DNA of 42,500 nucleotides from Bacillota bacterium (GCA_022706785.1 JAKJBW010000015.1:1-42500), one strand, 5' to 3'. Counted from the first letter of the stretch, positions 31,345 to 39,795 are shown. Translations and numbers: made by a program. Notes: a model not told the origin generated them from the letters alone.

Positions 31345-32085
31345 TTAAATCACCAGGCCGCCGTTCGGGCTTATGACCTGTCCCGTAATAAAGCTTGCCG
31401 CAGGTGATGCCAAAAACAGCACCGTCTGGGCAATGTCACGCGCAGTACCAAGCCTGTTTAGCGGAGTGAGCGCTTTTAATTCAAGCAGCGCTTCCTCGTC
31501 TACCAAAGCGTTCATGTCGGTGTCTATCACGCCAGGCGCAACGCAGTTTACACGAACATCAGACGGGCCTACCTCTTTGGCAAGGGCACGTGTGAGCCCT
31601 ATCACCGCGGCCTTAGAGGCAGAGTATGCCGTTTCGCAGGATGCGCCCGTAATCCCCCAAATGGAGGATATATTGATGATCGCGCCGTTTTTGCGCCTAA
31701 TCATCCCCGGCAGCACGCTCCGGCAGCAGTAAAACATGCCTTCCACATTAACGGCAAATACGTTTTTCCACTCTTCATCGGTTATTTCATCAAACAATTT
31801 ATAATGCGAGATTGCCGCATTGTTTACCAGAACGTCTATGCCACCCAAGCGCTCTTCCACAGCAGCAACCATCCCGCAAACTTGGGACGCATCCGCGATA
31901 TCCGCACCAACCGTCATAGTTTCACAGCCCTTGCCCATCAACTCATCATACAAGGTTTGCGCAAGATCGGCGCGCTCGTGATAGTGGATTGCAACGCGGT
32001 AGCCCGAAAGCGCAAACAGCCGTGCCACCTCACGCCCGATACCGCGTGACGCTCCTGTGATTAAAACCGTTTTCAATTCCGCCAT
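31345..32085 (-). CDS. Short-chain dehydrogenase (YmfI/FabG-like; likely EF-P 5-aminopentanone reductase)
   Basis: A 246-residue NAD(P)-dependent reductase. TGASRGIG is the cofactor loop, NNAAIS the conserved Asn-Ala motif, INISSIWG the catalytic Ser, and YSASK the Tyr-Lys pair. It resembles FabG, but the stretch WGITGASCE.AYSASKAAVIGLTRALAKEVGPS and its place beside translation-related genes fit the YmfI group. In Bacillus, YmfI reduces 5-aminopentanone on Lys32 of EF-P. EF-P itself is not in the window, so a general 3-oxoacyl-ACP reductase role stays possible. mtaB starts the same minus-strand run, 40 bases upstream. Confidence 0.82.
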   Translation of the reverse strand: MAELKTVLITGASRGIGREVARLFALSGYRVAIHYHERADLAQTLYDELMGKGCETMTVGADIADASQVCGMVAAVEERLGGIDVLVNNAAISHYKLFDEITDEEWKNVFAVNVEGMFYCCRSVLPGMIRRKNGAIINISSIWGITGASCETAYSASKAAVIGLTRALAKEVGPSDVRVNCVAPGVIDTDMNALVDEEALLELKALTPLNRLGTARDIAQTVLFLASPAASFITGQVISPNGGLVI

Positions 32086-32125
32086 ATCTCATGCTTCCTT
32101 TCATACAGGATGCAGGCTAAAACGC

Positions 32126-33445
32126 TCACAAACATCCATCGGCATCGGGGCAGAGCCTCCCTTCCATATAATCCCCGCAAGACTTGGTGAGCTCTACGCT
32201 GCAAAGCTTTCCCGCGATATCGTGATCTGATTTGCATATCACTGTGATATAATTGACCGTTTTCCCCTCAAAATATCCTCTACGCTCCAAGAGCTCATGC
32301 TCAAACAGCACTGTCATACACCGCCCTTCAAACGCGCTTTGAAACGCCAGCCGGCTTTCATGCGCCACATCAAACATAAGCGCACTCCGGCGGTGTTTCT
32401 CCTGGGCAGACACCTGCCCGCCCATGTTTGCTGCGGGTGTGCCGCGACGCGGTGAGTATGCGAAAATATGCATATCGGCAAAACCGGTTTTTCGCACAAA
32501 TTCAAGCGATTGCGCAAACTCATCTTCATCCTCACCGGGAAAACCCACCATCACATCTGTGGTAATGGCGGCGTCGGCAAAAGCGGCGCGCAGGCCATTT
32601 ACGATGCTTTGATAATCACTTGACCGGTATTTGCGGTTCATGCGCTCAAGCGTTTTGTCGCAGCCGCTTTGCAAAGAGATATGAAAATGCGGACACAGCT
32701 TATCGCACCCCTGGATGGCACGAATAAAGCTATTATCCAGCGTCATAGGCTCGATTGAGCTGAGCCTTATCCTGAGTATCCCGCCCGTCGCGTCAATACG
32801 TTTGATCAAATCGGCAAGGCCTGCCCCGCTGCCCAGATCTTTCCCATACGACGCGATATGTATGCCTGCCAGCACCAGCTCGCGATAGCCGGCATCTGCA
32901 AGCCGCCTTGCCTCGGCTACAACATCGTCTGTCGCACGGCTGCGCACAGGGCCGCGCGCATAGGGCACAATACAGTACGAACAGAACTGCGAGCAACCCT
33001 CCTGAACCTTGATATAAGCGCGCGTGCGCTCACCGCCGCTTACAGATAAGCTCTCAAAGTCATGGGTATGCATAATATCGCCCACATGGCAAACAACATC
33101 CTGCTCCGTCAGCGCTTCGGCCAAACGCACAATGTCTGAACGATCCTTGGTACCGATCACAAGATTTACCCCGGAAATAGCCGCCACCTCATCGGGCGCA
33201 GTCTGCGCATAGCAGCCCATTACCACGGTAATGGCACAAGGATTCAAGCGCTTTGCCCGCCTCAGCATCTGGCGGGATTTGCGGTCGGACATGCTTGTGA
33301 CAGTGCAGGTATTGATCACATACACATCTGCCGCATCCTCAAAATCTACGATGGTGTAGCCCGCTTTTGCAAAAAGCTCGGACACCGCCTGCGTTTCATA
33401 TTGGTTTACCTTACAGCCAAGCGTATACAACGCTACCCTTTTCAC
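32126..33445 (-). CDS. mtaB: tRNA t6A37 methylthiotransferase
   Basis: A 439-residue radical-SAM enzyme that adds a methylthio group to t6A at position 37 of tRNAs decoding ANN codons. I prefer GTG 33445 (KRVALYTLGCKVNQYET follows directly) over an ATG at 33478 that has no ribosome site. The N-terminal domain has the three auxiliary-cluster cysteines (LGCKVN, INTCTV, MGCYAQ). The radical-SAM motif is CSQFCSYC in EGCSQFCSYCIVPYARG, and a TRAM-like domain ends the protein. The NTCTVT and GCKVNQYE forms favour MtaB over MiaB and RimO. Confidence 0.95.
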   Translation of the reverse strand: MKRVALYTLGCKVNQYETQAVSELFAKAGYTIVDFEDAADVYVINTCTVTSMSDRKSRQMLRRAKRLNPCAITVVMGCYAQTAPDEVAAISGVNLVIGTKDRSDIVRLAEALTEQDVVCHVGDIMHTHDFESLSVSGGERTRAYIKVQEGCSQFCSYCIVPYARGPVRSRATDDVVAEARRLADAGYRELVLAGIHIASYGKDLGSGAGLADLIKRIDATGGILRIRLSSIEPMTLDNSFIRAIQGCDKLCPHFHISLQSGCDKTLERMNRKYRSSDYQSIVNGLRAAFADAAITTDVMVGFPGEDEDEFAQSLEFVRKTGFADMHIFAYSPRRGTPAANMGGQVSAQEKHRRSALMFDVAHESRLAFQSAFEGRCMTVLFEHELLERRGYFEGKTVNYITVICKSDHDIAGKLCSVELTKSCGDYMEGRLCPDADGCL

Positions 33446-33528
33446 TAAAAAACCAGCTCCGTTTTTTACATTTGCCATGTCAATTACGAGATGCCGGTTG
33501 ATATGGCAAAGATTTTACAAATATCACC

Positions 33529-33558
33529 TTGACGAACACCCCGGCAAAGTGGTAATAT
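33529..33558 (+). promoter_or_regulatory. Promoter of the HPr-like gene
   Basis: TTGACG (33529-33534) and TAATAT (33553-33558) are 18 bases apart; the ribosome site AAAGGAG follows about 35 bases later. Confidence 0.55.
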
Positions 33559-33608
33559 TATCTTGTGAAGAAAATTCTTCTACACCCCTAACCGAAAGGA
33601 GAAAACAT

Positions 33609-33857
33609 ATGATAAGCTTTAATGTTATGCTAAGCTCAATTAACAACGTGAAGGATTTTGTAAACACGGTTAATAAATACGATTTTGACGTTGACCTCAC
33701 ATCAGGCAGATATGTTGTTGATGCAAAATCTATTATGGGTATATTCTCTCTTGATTTGAGCAAGCCTATTTTGCTTAATGCCCATGATGACGGAGCAGAC
33801 CCCGACATAGCTGAGGCTTTCAAGCAGGAGATGAAGTCTTTTGTAATTGAAAGCTAA
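33609..33857 (+). CDS. HPr-like protein lacking the active-site histidine
   Basis: An 82-residue protein, started at ATG 33609 with AAAGGAG six bases upstream. The second half matches HPr well: VDAKSIMGIFSLDLSKPILLNAH aligns with the HPr helix region VNAKSIMGVLSL, keeping the Ser that is regulatory Ser46 in HPr. The loop where HPr has GLHARPA reads SSINNVKDFV, so His15, needed for PTS phosphotransfer, and the following Arg-Pro are missing. It may act like Bacillus Crh, a catabolite co-regulator that also lacks His15, or have another role. It is monocistronic. Confidence 0.85.
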   Translation: MISFNVMLSSINNVKDFVNTVNKYDFDVDLTSGRYVVDAKSIMGIFSLDLSKPILLNAHDDGADPDIAEAFKQEMKSFVIES

Positions 33858-33893
33858 GCCGCTGCAAATACACATACCCAAATTGTATCAATT

Positions 33894-33925
33894 AAGGTTT
33901 TGTCCTTTGGGACAAAGCCTTTTTG
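33894..33925 (+). terminator. Terminator of the HPr-like gene
   Basis: AAGGTTTTGTCC (33894-33905) pairs with GGACAAAGCCTT (33910-33921), one wobble pair, followed by TTTTG. Confidence 0.88.
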
Positions 33926-33977
33926 TTTGCAGATAAAGGGGCCGGCCTCACCGCATGCGGCAAGCGGCAAACACGGT

Positions 33978-34832
33978 CTATACCGTTTTACAAGGCTGCT
34001 CAAGGGTGATCCGGCCTATCCTGCCCGCACGAAACTCATTTAACAAAATATTTGCCGCACGCAGGGTATCAATTTCGCCGCCCGAAACCACAAAACCGCG
34101 GATCCTGCCGACATCTTGCAAAACCTCAAAACCGCTACGGTTTGAAATATCATCCAGCTTATAGCGATCTGCGAGCTGTTTGGGGTATGCCTGACACAAA
34201 AACTCAAGCAGGTGGCAGGCCAACTCCTCGGTGTCCATGATTTCATCTTTGATAGAACCGATGAAGGCAAGGTTAAGCGCGTCGCGCTGGTTTTCAAACT
34301 TTGGCCACAGAATGCCGGGTGTGTCTAACAGCTCTATTCCGTTTTTGAGTTTTATCCACTGCTTGCCACGGGTCACGCCCGGCTTGTCGCCGGTTTTTGC
34401 GGAAGCTCTGCCGCACAGTCTGTTGATCAGCGAAGATTTACCGGCATTTGGGATGCCCACTATCATGATCCGCACAGGCCGGCTTACGCCGCGCGCTTTA
34501 TCCCGGCGCAGCTTGTCCGCCACGGCGGCGCGCGCCGCATCCGCAATTTTTTCCACACCGCTGCCCGAAAGCGCGTTGACAGAAAGCACCCCCCAGCCCT
34601 GTCCTATATACCATTTCTCCCATGCCGCCGTCACAGCCGGATCGGCAAGGTCGGCCTTGTTCATGACCATAACGCGCGGCTTTGCGGCAAAAAGCACATC
34701 AAAATCAGGATTACGGCTGGATGCCGGCGCACGCGCGTCTGTCACTTCCATCACAACGTCAATCCCTTTAAGCTCTTCGGCTATCTGCCTTCTGGTTTTG
34801 GTCATGTGCCCAGGATACCACTGTAGATTCAT
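33978..34832 (-). CDS. rbgA: Ribosome biogenesis GTPase
   Basis: A 284-residue late 50S assembly GTPase (YlqF). It starts at ATG 34832, with AGGAG eight bases upstream, giving the family's MNLQWYPGHMTKTRRQI. The G-motifs are in the circularly permuted order: NKAD (G4) first, then GIPNAGKSSLINRL (G1), GVTRG (G2) and DTPGILWP (G3). The C-terminal RNA-binding helices follow. The gene follows rplS and lepB on the same strand, a common Firmicute order. It is separated from lepB by a terminator-like hairpin, so it may have its own promoter. Confidence 0.95.
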   Translation of the reverse strand: MNLQWYPGHMTKTRRQIAEELKGIDVVMEVTDARAPASSRNPDFDVLFAAKPRVMVMNKADLADPAVTAAWEKWYIGQGWGVLSVNALSGSGVEKIADAARAAVADKLRRDKARGVSRPVRIMIVGIPNAGKSSLINRLCGRASAKTGDKPGVTRGKQWIKLKNGIELLDTPGILWPKFENQRDALNLAFIGSIKDEIMDTEELACHLLEFLCQAYPKQLADRYKLDDISNRSGFEVLQDVGRIRGFVVSGGEIDTLRAANILLNEFRAGRIGRITLEQPCKTV

Positions 34833-34908
34833 TGATTTTCTCCTGCTATCATGTTTACAGGCAATGCCTGCCAAGTCTTGGCAAAAAGAACGATTGGATA
34901 TACAAAAA

Positions 34909-34939
34909 AATAGTTAGGGGACACGATCACTCGTGTCCC
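34909..34939 (-). terminator. Terminator of lepB
   Basis: GGGACACGA (34918-34926) pairs with TCGTGTCCC (34931-34939) over four bases. Reading on the minus strand a run of seven T follows a few bases later (34904-34910). Confidence 0.7.
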
Positions 34940-35054
34940 GCGTCGGTTATGCCTATTTTCACTAAGTGTTTGCACGGGCGCAAGCTGTTCTGCTTAAGAT
35001 GTATCTTTAATAATCAAAACACCCTGAAGCACGGTCCTCCAAAGTAGGCGCGCG

Positions 35055-35792
35055 CTAATAAATACCCCCGAACTTGCCGAATGGCCAGATACGGAACACT
35101 GCCTTACCCGCGACAGCCTTCACAGGAACTGTGCCCAGGGCAGACATACGGCTGTCGGAGGAATTGTTGCGGTTATCCCCCATCACAAATACACGGTCGT
35201 CCTCTACCGTATAAGGGAACGCCAGGTCATGGAGCGGCCTTGTGAGCTGCTCATGTATATATGGCTCGTTAAGAAGCCTGCCATTTACGGTAACATCTCC
35301 GTTCTTCGGATCGATGTCTATGATATCTCCGGGCATGGCAATAACGCGTTTGACATAGTATTTGCGGTCAAGATTCAGGCTCTTGGGCGGAAACATGCGC
35401 AGCTTAAGCTCGTCGTACCATGTAAAGCTCTGCCCTTTTGCCACCTTCTGGGACTCAATATATGCCTCCCTGTTTTTAGCGTGGGCATCAAGCACAACGA
35501 TATCTCCGACATGAGGCTTGTAGCCCAGCTTGCCAAGGATAAGCCTGTCGCTGTTCATAAGCGTAGGCTGCATGGACTCACCCTCAACCTTTACCACATC
35601 AAAGATAAAGCCCTTTATAAGAAAAGTAATGATGAGCGCAAGGCCAATAGCGAAAACCCATTCCCTGATCTCCTTGCCCCAGTCAAAGCCATCGTCGGGT
35701 TTGCCGGCGAGCGCTTCATCAAGGGTTTTGGCTTCAACCATAATCTCCATACCGCTTTCGCCTTCAAAACCGCCCTCTTTATCTTTTTCCAT
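35055..35792 (-). CDS. lepB: Signal peptidase I
   Basis: A 245-residue membrane protease that removes signal peptides from exported proteins. An acidic cytosolic N-terminus (about 1-45) precedes one membrane segment, WVFAIGLALIITFLIKGFIF. The catalytic Ser is in GESMQPTL, the catalytic Lys in YYVKRVIAMPGD, and GDNRNNSSDSR is the signature box near the end. Firmicute enzymes of this type have one anchor, as here. GGGAG lies 11 bases before the ATG. The cytosolic extension of about 40 residues is somewhat long for the family. Confidence 0.95.
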   Translation of the reverse strand: MEKDKEGGFEGESGMEIMVEAKTLDEALAGKPDDGFDWGKEIREWVFAIGLALIITFLIKGFIFDVVKVEGESMQPTLMNSDRLILGKLGYKPHVGDIVVLDAHAKNREAYIESQKVAKGQSFTWYDELKLRMFPPKSLNLDRKYYVKRVIAMPGDIIDIDPKNGDVTVNGRLLNEPYIHEQLTRPLHDLAFPYTVEDDRVFVMGDNRNNSSDSRMSALGTVPVKAVAGKAVFRIWPFGKFGGIY

Positions 35793-35884
35793 AGCATTGT
35801 CATCTCCCAGAATTTAATTGGTACGTTCGGGTCCGCAATTATAAAAGATATTTTTGCGCTTTTACCGCGGCAGATCATAAAAGT

Positions 35885-35913
35885 ATGATATGTCGATGTT
35901 ATAAAAAAGTCAA
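35885..35913 (-). promoter_or_regulatory. Promoter of lepB
   Basis: On the minus strand TTGACT (35908-35913) and TATCAT (35885-35890) are 17 bases apart. The leader would be about 85 bases. Confidence 0.65.
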
Positions 35914-36010
35914 TTGGGACGCATCTGCGCCTGCAGGCCCGGGATGCCATAAGTGGACTTTTTTGGAGCTTAGCAAATCACGCCAAAATAGTGCAATTTG
36001 CTATCGTTAT

Positions 36011-36031
36011 AAAAAAGTTGCCTTCGGCAAC
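36011..36031 (-). terminator. Second intrinsic terminator between rplS and lepB
   Basis: GTTGCC/GGCAAC (36017-36022 with 36026-36031) followed on the minus strand by six T. About 95 bases upstream of it is the main rplS terminator. A further perfect hairpin, ATTACTACC/GGTAGTAAT, lies at 36083-36104. Nothing coding is seen in 35914-36149; a short RNA between the two terminators is possible but unproven. Confidence 0.65.
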
Positions 36032-36116
36032 AAACGTTCGCTGCGCTCACCTTTTTAAGGTAAACTTTTTTGATTTTCCGTCATTACTACCTTTGGGTAG
36101 TAATTTCCGTCAAATT

Positions 36117-36141
36117 AAAACAAAAGGGACACGCGTGTCCC
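36117..36141 (-). terminator. Terminator of rplS
   Basis: GGGACACGCGTGTCCC (36126-36141) is a perfect palindrome followed on the minus strand by TTTTGTTTT. It lies nine bases past the rplS stop. Confidence 0.85.
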
Positions 36142-36149
36142 TCTCACTG

Positions 36150-36491
36150 TTAGATTCTCTCTTTAACCTTGGCCTTTTTGCCTACTCTTCCGCGTAGATA
36201 GTAAAGCTTTGCGCGCCTTACTTTACCTTTTCTCGAAATTTCGATTTTGTCAATTTTAGGAGAATTCACCGGGAAGGTTCTTTCTACGCCGACGCCGTAT
36301 GACACGCGGCGCACCGTGAAGGTTTCGGAGATTCCGCCTCCGTTTTTCTTGATCAGAATACCTTCAAACATCTGAATCCTTTCGCGGGTTCCTTCTTTTA
36401 CCTTGAAATATACCCGCAGGGTATCGCCTATATTAAGCTGCGGCAGATCGGTTCTGATCTGGCTTTGGGTTAGTGCTTTAATTGCATCCAT
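36150..36491 (-). CDS. rplS: 50S ribosomal protein L19
   Basis: A 113-residue ribosomal protein at the 30S-50S interface. It shows the usual family text: [57 protein letters not shown], and [31 protein letters not shown] precedes the ATG. It has its own promoter and terminator here. The upstream genes of the common rpsP-rimM-trmD-rplS operon are not next to it; a URO-D fragment and a sulfatase lie there, which suggests a rearrangement. Confidence 0.98.
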   Translation of the reverse strand: MDAIKALTQSQIRTDLPQLNIGDTLRVYFKVKEGTRERIQMFEGILIKKNGGGISETFTVRRVSYGVGVERTFPVNSPKIDKIEISRKGKVRRAKLYYLRGRVGKKAKVKERI

Positions 36492-36562
36492 GGTATGCGC
36501 CTCCTTCCTTCATAGACGTTCTTAACCGCATCGCGGCAGAGGACCGTCCGTTTCGCCAAATT

Positions 36563-36591
36563 AGTTTACCACATTATAGAAGCGATTGCAA
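36563..36591 (-). promoter_or_regulatory. Promoter of rplS
   Basis: On the minus strand TTGCAA (36586-36591) and a TG-extended TAAACT (36563-36568) are 17 bases apart, about 65 bases before the rplS ATG. Confidence 0.65.
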
Positions 36592-36658
36592 GGCTTTTTT
36601 GTATGAATTTCAAAATATTATAAAATCATTTTCCCCTGGCGGACAAATACTAATCTGA

Positions 36659-36849
36659 TCAGCCAAATATTTTACGCATCTGATCACAGTAGTACTGCAC
36701 ATTTTCCCACTTCGCATCCGGCGCTATACGGTGGTCGGGGCAAGGTATATATCCGCCCAGCTCGACAAGAGGTCTTAGCCGTTGGATTTCCTCATCGATC
36801 GCTTGGTAGTCGCAGGCAAACACTTTTTTGTCCATGCCGCCCACGCCGC
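36659..36849 (-). pseudogene. 3' fragment duplicated from the URO-D-like gene
   Basis: The frame encodes the last ~60 residues of the URO-D-like protein at 38464 (GGMDKKVFACDYQAIDEEI and onward), ending MRKIFG instead of MRKAFDG. The DNA of 36673-36849 matches 38481-38657 with five differences in 177 bases and no indels. Beyond 36849 similarity drops sharply, but a weak resemblance (CCACATGGAG against AACATGGTG) may continue to about 36940. It lacks an N-terminal domain and most of the barrel, so it cannot be a working enzyme. Confidence 0.85.
36673..36849. repeat. Direct repeat flanking the third sulfatase, left copy
   Basis: 177 bases, 97% identical to 38481-38657, same orientation, 1808 bases apart. 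The pair encloses the whole sulfatase gene. Confidence 0.92.
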
Positions 36850-36978
36850 AGATTTACCTACCATACTTCCCCCGCAAGAATCTAGCCTGTAAATCCAATG
36901 CCGCTTACCTTAGGCTGTTTCCCACATGGAGCCGTAAGTCACTTAATCGGCAAGCATTTTTTACAAAAATCTTTAAAT

Positions 36979-38394
36979 TTACCGGTGCAATAATGACCAA
37001 TCCGGTATGCTTTCAGGATCACTCAATGGTCCATATGCATTCCTTATGATCCTGCGTTTATTATCTACCCACTCTTTATAGGTTTCGCAAGGGATCAATT
37101 CATCACATCTTTTATCCTGCAGCTCCTCCATGATTTTCTTTAGCGCTCCATATACTAAGCTGTAATTATCATCATTAACAACATTATTCATCTGAAGACG
37201 ATCTTGTTCTAAATCATATAATTCTTCGTTTCCGTTAAGCCATTTGGCATAGGAATATCTTTTCGTCCGTACCCCCCTCCATTCATTTCCTCCGGCATGA
37301 TGGTCATGGCAGCCTGTCAAGTTTGAGAAATTCATGGTGAGGATCCCCTCCTGCTCAAATGCATCGGGCTCTCCTATCCATCTTTTTGATAAATCATATC
37401 CTTCAACAGACCGTGGCACGGGAATGTTACATAAGCCGCACAGCGAGGGAAATATATCCACGGGTGACGTTAAGGCGTCACACTTAACGCCCTGTTCAAG
37501 CCTTCCGGGCAATCTCATGATAAATGGAACATTAAGCGACTCTTCATAAGGTGAGCGTTTTTGCCAGTGCCCAATGCCATGCGCACCTAATTGAGTCCCG
37601 TGATCAGAGGCAAAAACCACAAGTGTATTGTCAGTCAGCTTATTTTCATCAAGATAGTCAATAATTTCTCCGACGCTGTCATCTATAGCTAAAATCATAG
37701 CAAGATAATGCCTGTGCGCCTCCAGCGATTTTTCCTTGACGCAGTCCGGAACATTTGCAGGCAACTCAAGTTTGGCGGGCAATTTTTCATAGTATTTTTC
37801 CGGAGCGAACTGGTATGGAGTCCAATGCGGGGGCTGAGGCGATATAAAAAGGCAGAAGGGTTCATCCTTGTTCTTATCAAGGAAATCAAATGCAAATTTG
37901 TTCAGACCAAAGGGTTCATATCCTTCCCACTGCTCTGTATTCCAGTCATCACCGTTTACATATCCATCGAAATAGACCATATGCTGGTTATACCCTTTCC
38001 AGTATTCAAAGCCAAGACGGTCACGACCCTCCGGCACCCAATCGGGGACATTGTTTGCAGGCCATGCTCCACTATGAAGATGCCACTTGCCAATCCAGCC
38101 TGTACGATAACCATTATGGGCAAAAGCATCAGCGATAGAAATCTCGCTATGCCGCATACACAGGGAATTTACTACCAGCCCGGTTGTTTGGGGATGCCTT
38201 CCTGTCAGCAGCATACTCCGGTAAGGGGTGCATACCGGACAGGAAGAAACCGCGTTCGTTAGGGTTACACCCTCCGAAGCAAGGCGGTCAATATTAGGTG
38301 TGCTAATCTGTTTCTCACCATAAAGAGGCAAGGCTGAAGCACATAGCTGGTCTACAAGAATAAATAAAACGTTTGTCTTGTTATTATTAATCAC
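36979..38394 (-). CDS. Cys-type sulfatase, cytosolic
   Basis: A 471-residue sulfatase, started at GTG 38394 with GGAGGG six bases upstream. VLFILVDQLCASALPLYG gives the first metal Asp; VCTPYRSMLLTGR carries the formylglycine Cys (C55) and its Arg; FASDHGTQLGAHGIGHWQK the second metal group. No signal peptide is present. The gene follows the URO-D-like gene on the same strand by 69 bases, so the two probably share the promoter at 39621. It is flanked on the far side by a copy of that gene's 3' end. The substrate is unknown; co-transcription with a methyltransferase/URO-D-like protein hints at a methylated or sulfated small substrate. Confidence 0.92.
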   Translation of the reverse strand: MINNNKTNVLFILVDQLCASALPLYGEKQISTPNIDRLASEGVTLTNAVSSCPVCTPYRSMLLTGRHPQTTGLVVNSLCMRHSEISIADAFAHNGYRTGWIGKWHLHSGAWPANNVPDWVPEGRDRLGFEYWKGYNQHMVYFDGYVNGDDWNTEQWEGYEPFGLNKFAFDFLDKNKDEPFCLFISPQPPHWTPYQFAPEKYYEKLPAKLELPANVPDCVKEKSLEAHRHYLAMILAIDDSVGEIIDYLDENKLTDNTLVVFASDHGTQLGAHGIGHWQKRSPYEESLNVPFIMRLPGRLEQGVKCDALTSPVDIFPSLCGLCNIPVPRSVEGYDLSKRWIGEPDAFEQEGILTMNFSNLTGCHDHHAGGNEWRGVRTKRYSYAKWLNGNEELYDLEQDRLQMNNVVNDDNYSLVYGALKKIMEELQDKRCDELIPCETYKEWVDNKRRIIRNAYGPLSDPESIPDWSLLHR

Positions 38395-38463
38395 AGTTAA
38401 CCCTCCATCTTTTCTTGATTGTTCTGGTAGAATGCACAATTTTTAATTTTACAAAAGAAGTGT

Positions 38464-39582
38464 TTATCCATCGAACGCCTTACGCATCTGCTCACAGTAA
38501 TACTGCACATTTTCCCACTTTGCGTCCGGCGCTATACGGTGGTCGGGGCAAGGTATATATCCGCCCAGCTCGACAAGAGGTCTTAGCCGTTGGATTTCCT
38601 CATCGATCGCTTGGTAGTCGCAGGCGAACACTTTTTTGTCCATGCCGCCCACGCCGCGCAGCGCTTTGCCATATTTCTCGCGCCAGGGGCTGATATTTGC
38701 GCCCCAGGTGCCGACCTCAATCGGAAACATGGTGTTTACGCCGTTTTCAAACCAAGTGGGGATAAGCGTATCAATCATGCCGTCACAATCAAGAGAAACA
38801 ATATTAATGCCATGCCGCCTGAGTAAATCGGTTATACGCTTATAATGCGGCCCCACCTTTTCGTCAAATACGCTTGGAATGACCAGCGGGCCATTTTTAA
38901 AACAGATATCCTCCCAAAAATGTGCAAAATCAAATGTGATTCCTGATAGCAAAAGTTTTTCTGTAAGCTTAAAGCTCAGCTTACCTATGGTATCAATAAT
39001 CTCGTCATAAAGGTCTTCGTCGTCCGCCAGAAGATAGCTGCTGCCTGTAACACCGGCCCAGTTTCTAAACTGACCGAACAGGCTGCCGCAATAAAGCCCA
39101 AGAGGATCCTCCCTGTCGGGATTACTTCTCAAAAAATCCAACGCGTCTTGATCCATACGCTCATCACAATATTGAAGCCTGGGAAGATAGTGCTGCTCCC
39201 AGCTTTCGCGATCCTTAAGCAAATGGTCTATTTCTGCCGGTATGGAACCCGCGCCTTCCCTTTGCAGGACGATTACGCCCTCATCGTTTTGCATTTTCTT
39301 GGAGCCGTCTGCAAACACTTCAAGCACTTTCGCTTCAAACGCAGGAAAAAGACCCGCGTTGACAGGGCAGGTGGAATACCAGTTAAAATCAAAGCCGAGC
39401 TTTAAGGCTATGGCCCTCTCATAGGCGTTGCCGTCGCTCCACATGGTTGCTTCTTCTTTGGTAAGATGCCCTTCCCGATACCATTTTTCCAGCGTCTCAA
39501 TCCAAAAACCAAAATGCACGACAGGAAGCCGATCATATTTTTCATAATTCAAAATCGCAAGCGCGCGCTCTCTGTTGGTCAT
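38464..39582 (-). CDS. Uroporphyrinogen decarboxylase-like (URO-D family) protein
   Basis: A 372-residue protein of the URO-D/MtaA/CmuA barrel family. It opens MTNRERALAILNYEKYDRLPVVHFGFW, typical of the non-heme members, and has the conserved barrel strands (FDFAHFWEDICFKNGPLVIP; VSLDCDGMIDTLIPTWFENG; GYIPCPDHRIAPD). Key arginines of true HemE near the N-terminus are not obvious. Members of this subgroup occur in carbohydrate or demethylation clusters and are thought to be methyltransferases, but most are untested. GAGGAG precedes the ATG. A consensus promoter with an overlapping palindrome at its start controls it together with the sulfatase. Confidence 0.88.
   Translation of the reverse strand: MTNRERALAILNYEKYDRLPVVHFGFWIETLEKWYREGHLTKEEATMWSDGNAYERAIALKLGFDFNWYSTCPVNAGLFPAFEAKVLEVFADGSKKMQNDEGVIVLQREGAGSIPAEIDHLLKDRESWEQHYLPRLQYCDERMDQDALDFLRSNPDREDPLGLYCGSLFGQFRNWAGVTGSSYLLADDEDLYDEIIDTIGKLSFKLTEKLLLSGITFDFAHFWEDICFKNGPLVIPSVFDEKVGPHYKRITDLLRRHGINIVSLDCDGMIDTLIPTWFENGVNTMFPIEVGTWGANISPWREKYGKALRGVGGMDKKVFACDYQAIDEEIQRLRPLVELGGYIPCPDHRIAPDAKWENVQYYCEQMRKAFDG
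38481..38657. repeat. Direct repeat flanking the third sulfatase, right copy
   Basis: This copy lies inside the intact URO-D-like gene and codes for its C-terminus. Confidence 0.92.
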
Positions 39583-39607
39583 ATTAAAAGGCTCCTCTGT
39601 TAATGGA

Positions 39608-39621
39608 TTTACTATAGTAAA
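39608..39621. promoter_or_regulatory. Operator-like palindrome at the URO-D-like promoter
   Basis: TTTACTATAGTAAA is a perfect 14-bp palindrome directly after the -10, covering the predicted start. Its position fits a repressor site; the cognate protein is not in the neighbourhood. Confidence 0.6.
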
Positions 39622-39649
39622 CTATATTACAAAACCGATAGTATTGCAA
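39621..39649 (-). promoter_or_regulatory. Promoter of the URO-D-like/sulfatase pair
   Basis: On the minus strand TTGCAA (39644-39649) and TATAGT (39621-39626) are 17 bases apart, about 30 bases before the ATG at 39582. Confidence 0.7.
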
Positions 39650-39795
39650 GCTTATTTTTATCCCTGCATGCGCTTCAGTGGCGAATACCACTTTATAGCC
39701 TCCTGGTCATATTAGCCTGTTTTGTATGTTTTTATGGACGGCATGCAGACAGGCAGAAGAATTAAAAAGCATCTGCCCCGTATTTTTGACATAAT

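Noticed and set aside
36492..36560. Known L19 autoregulatory leader
   Set aside because: The leader is short and I could not match it to the published L19 leader structures.
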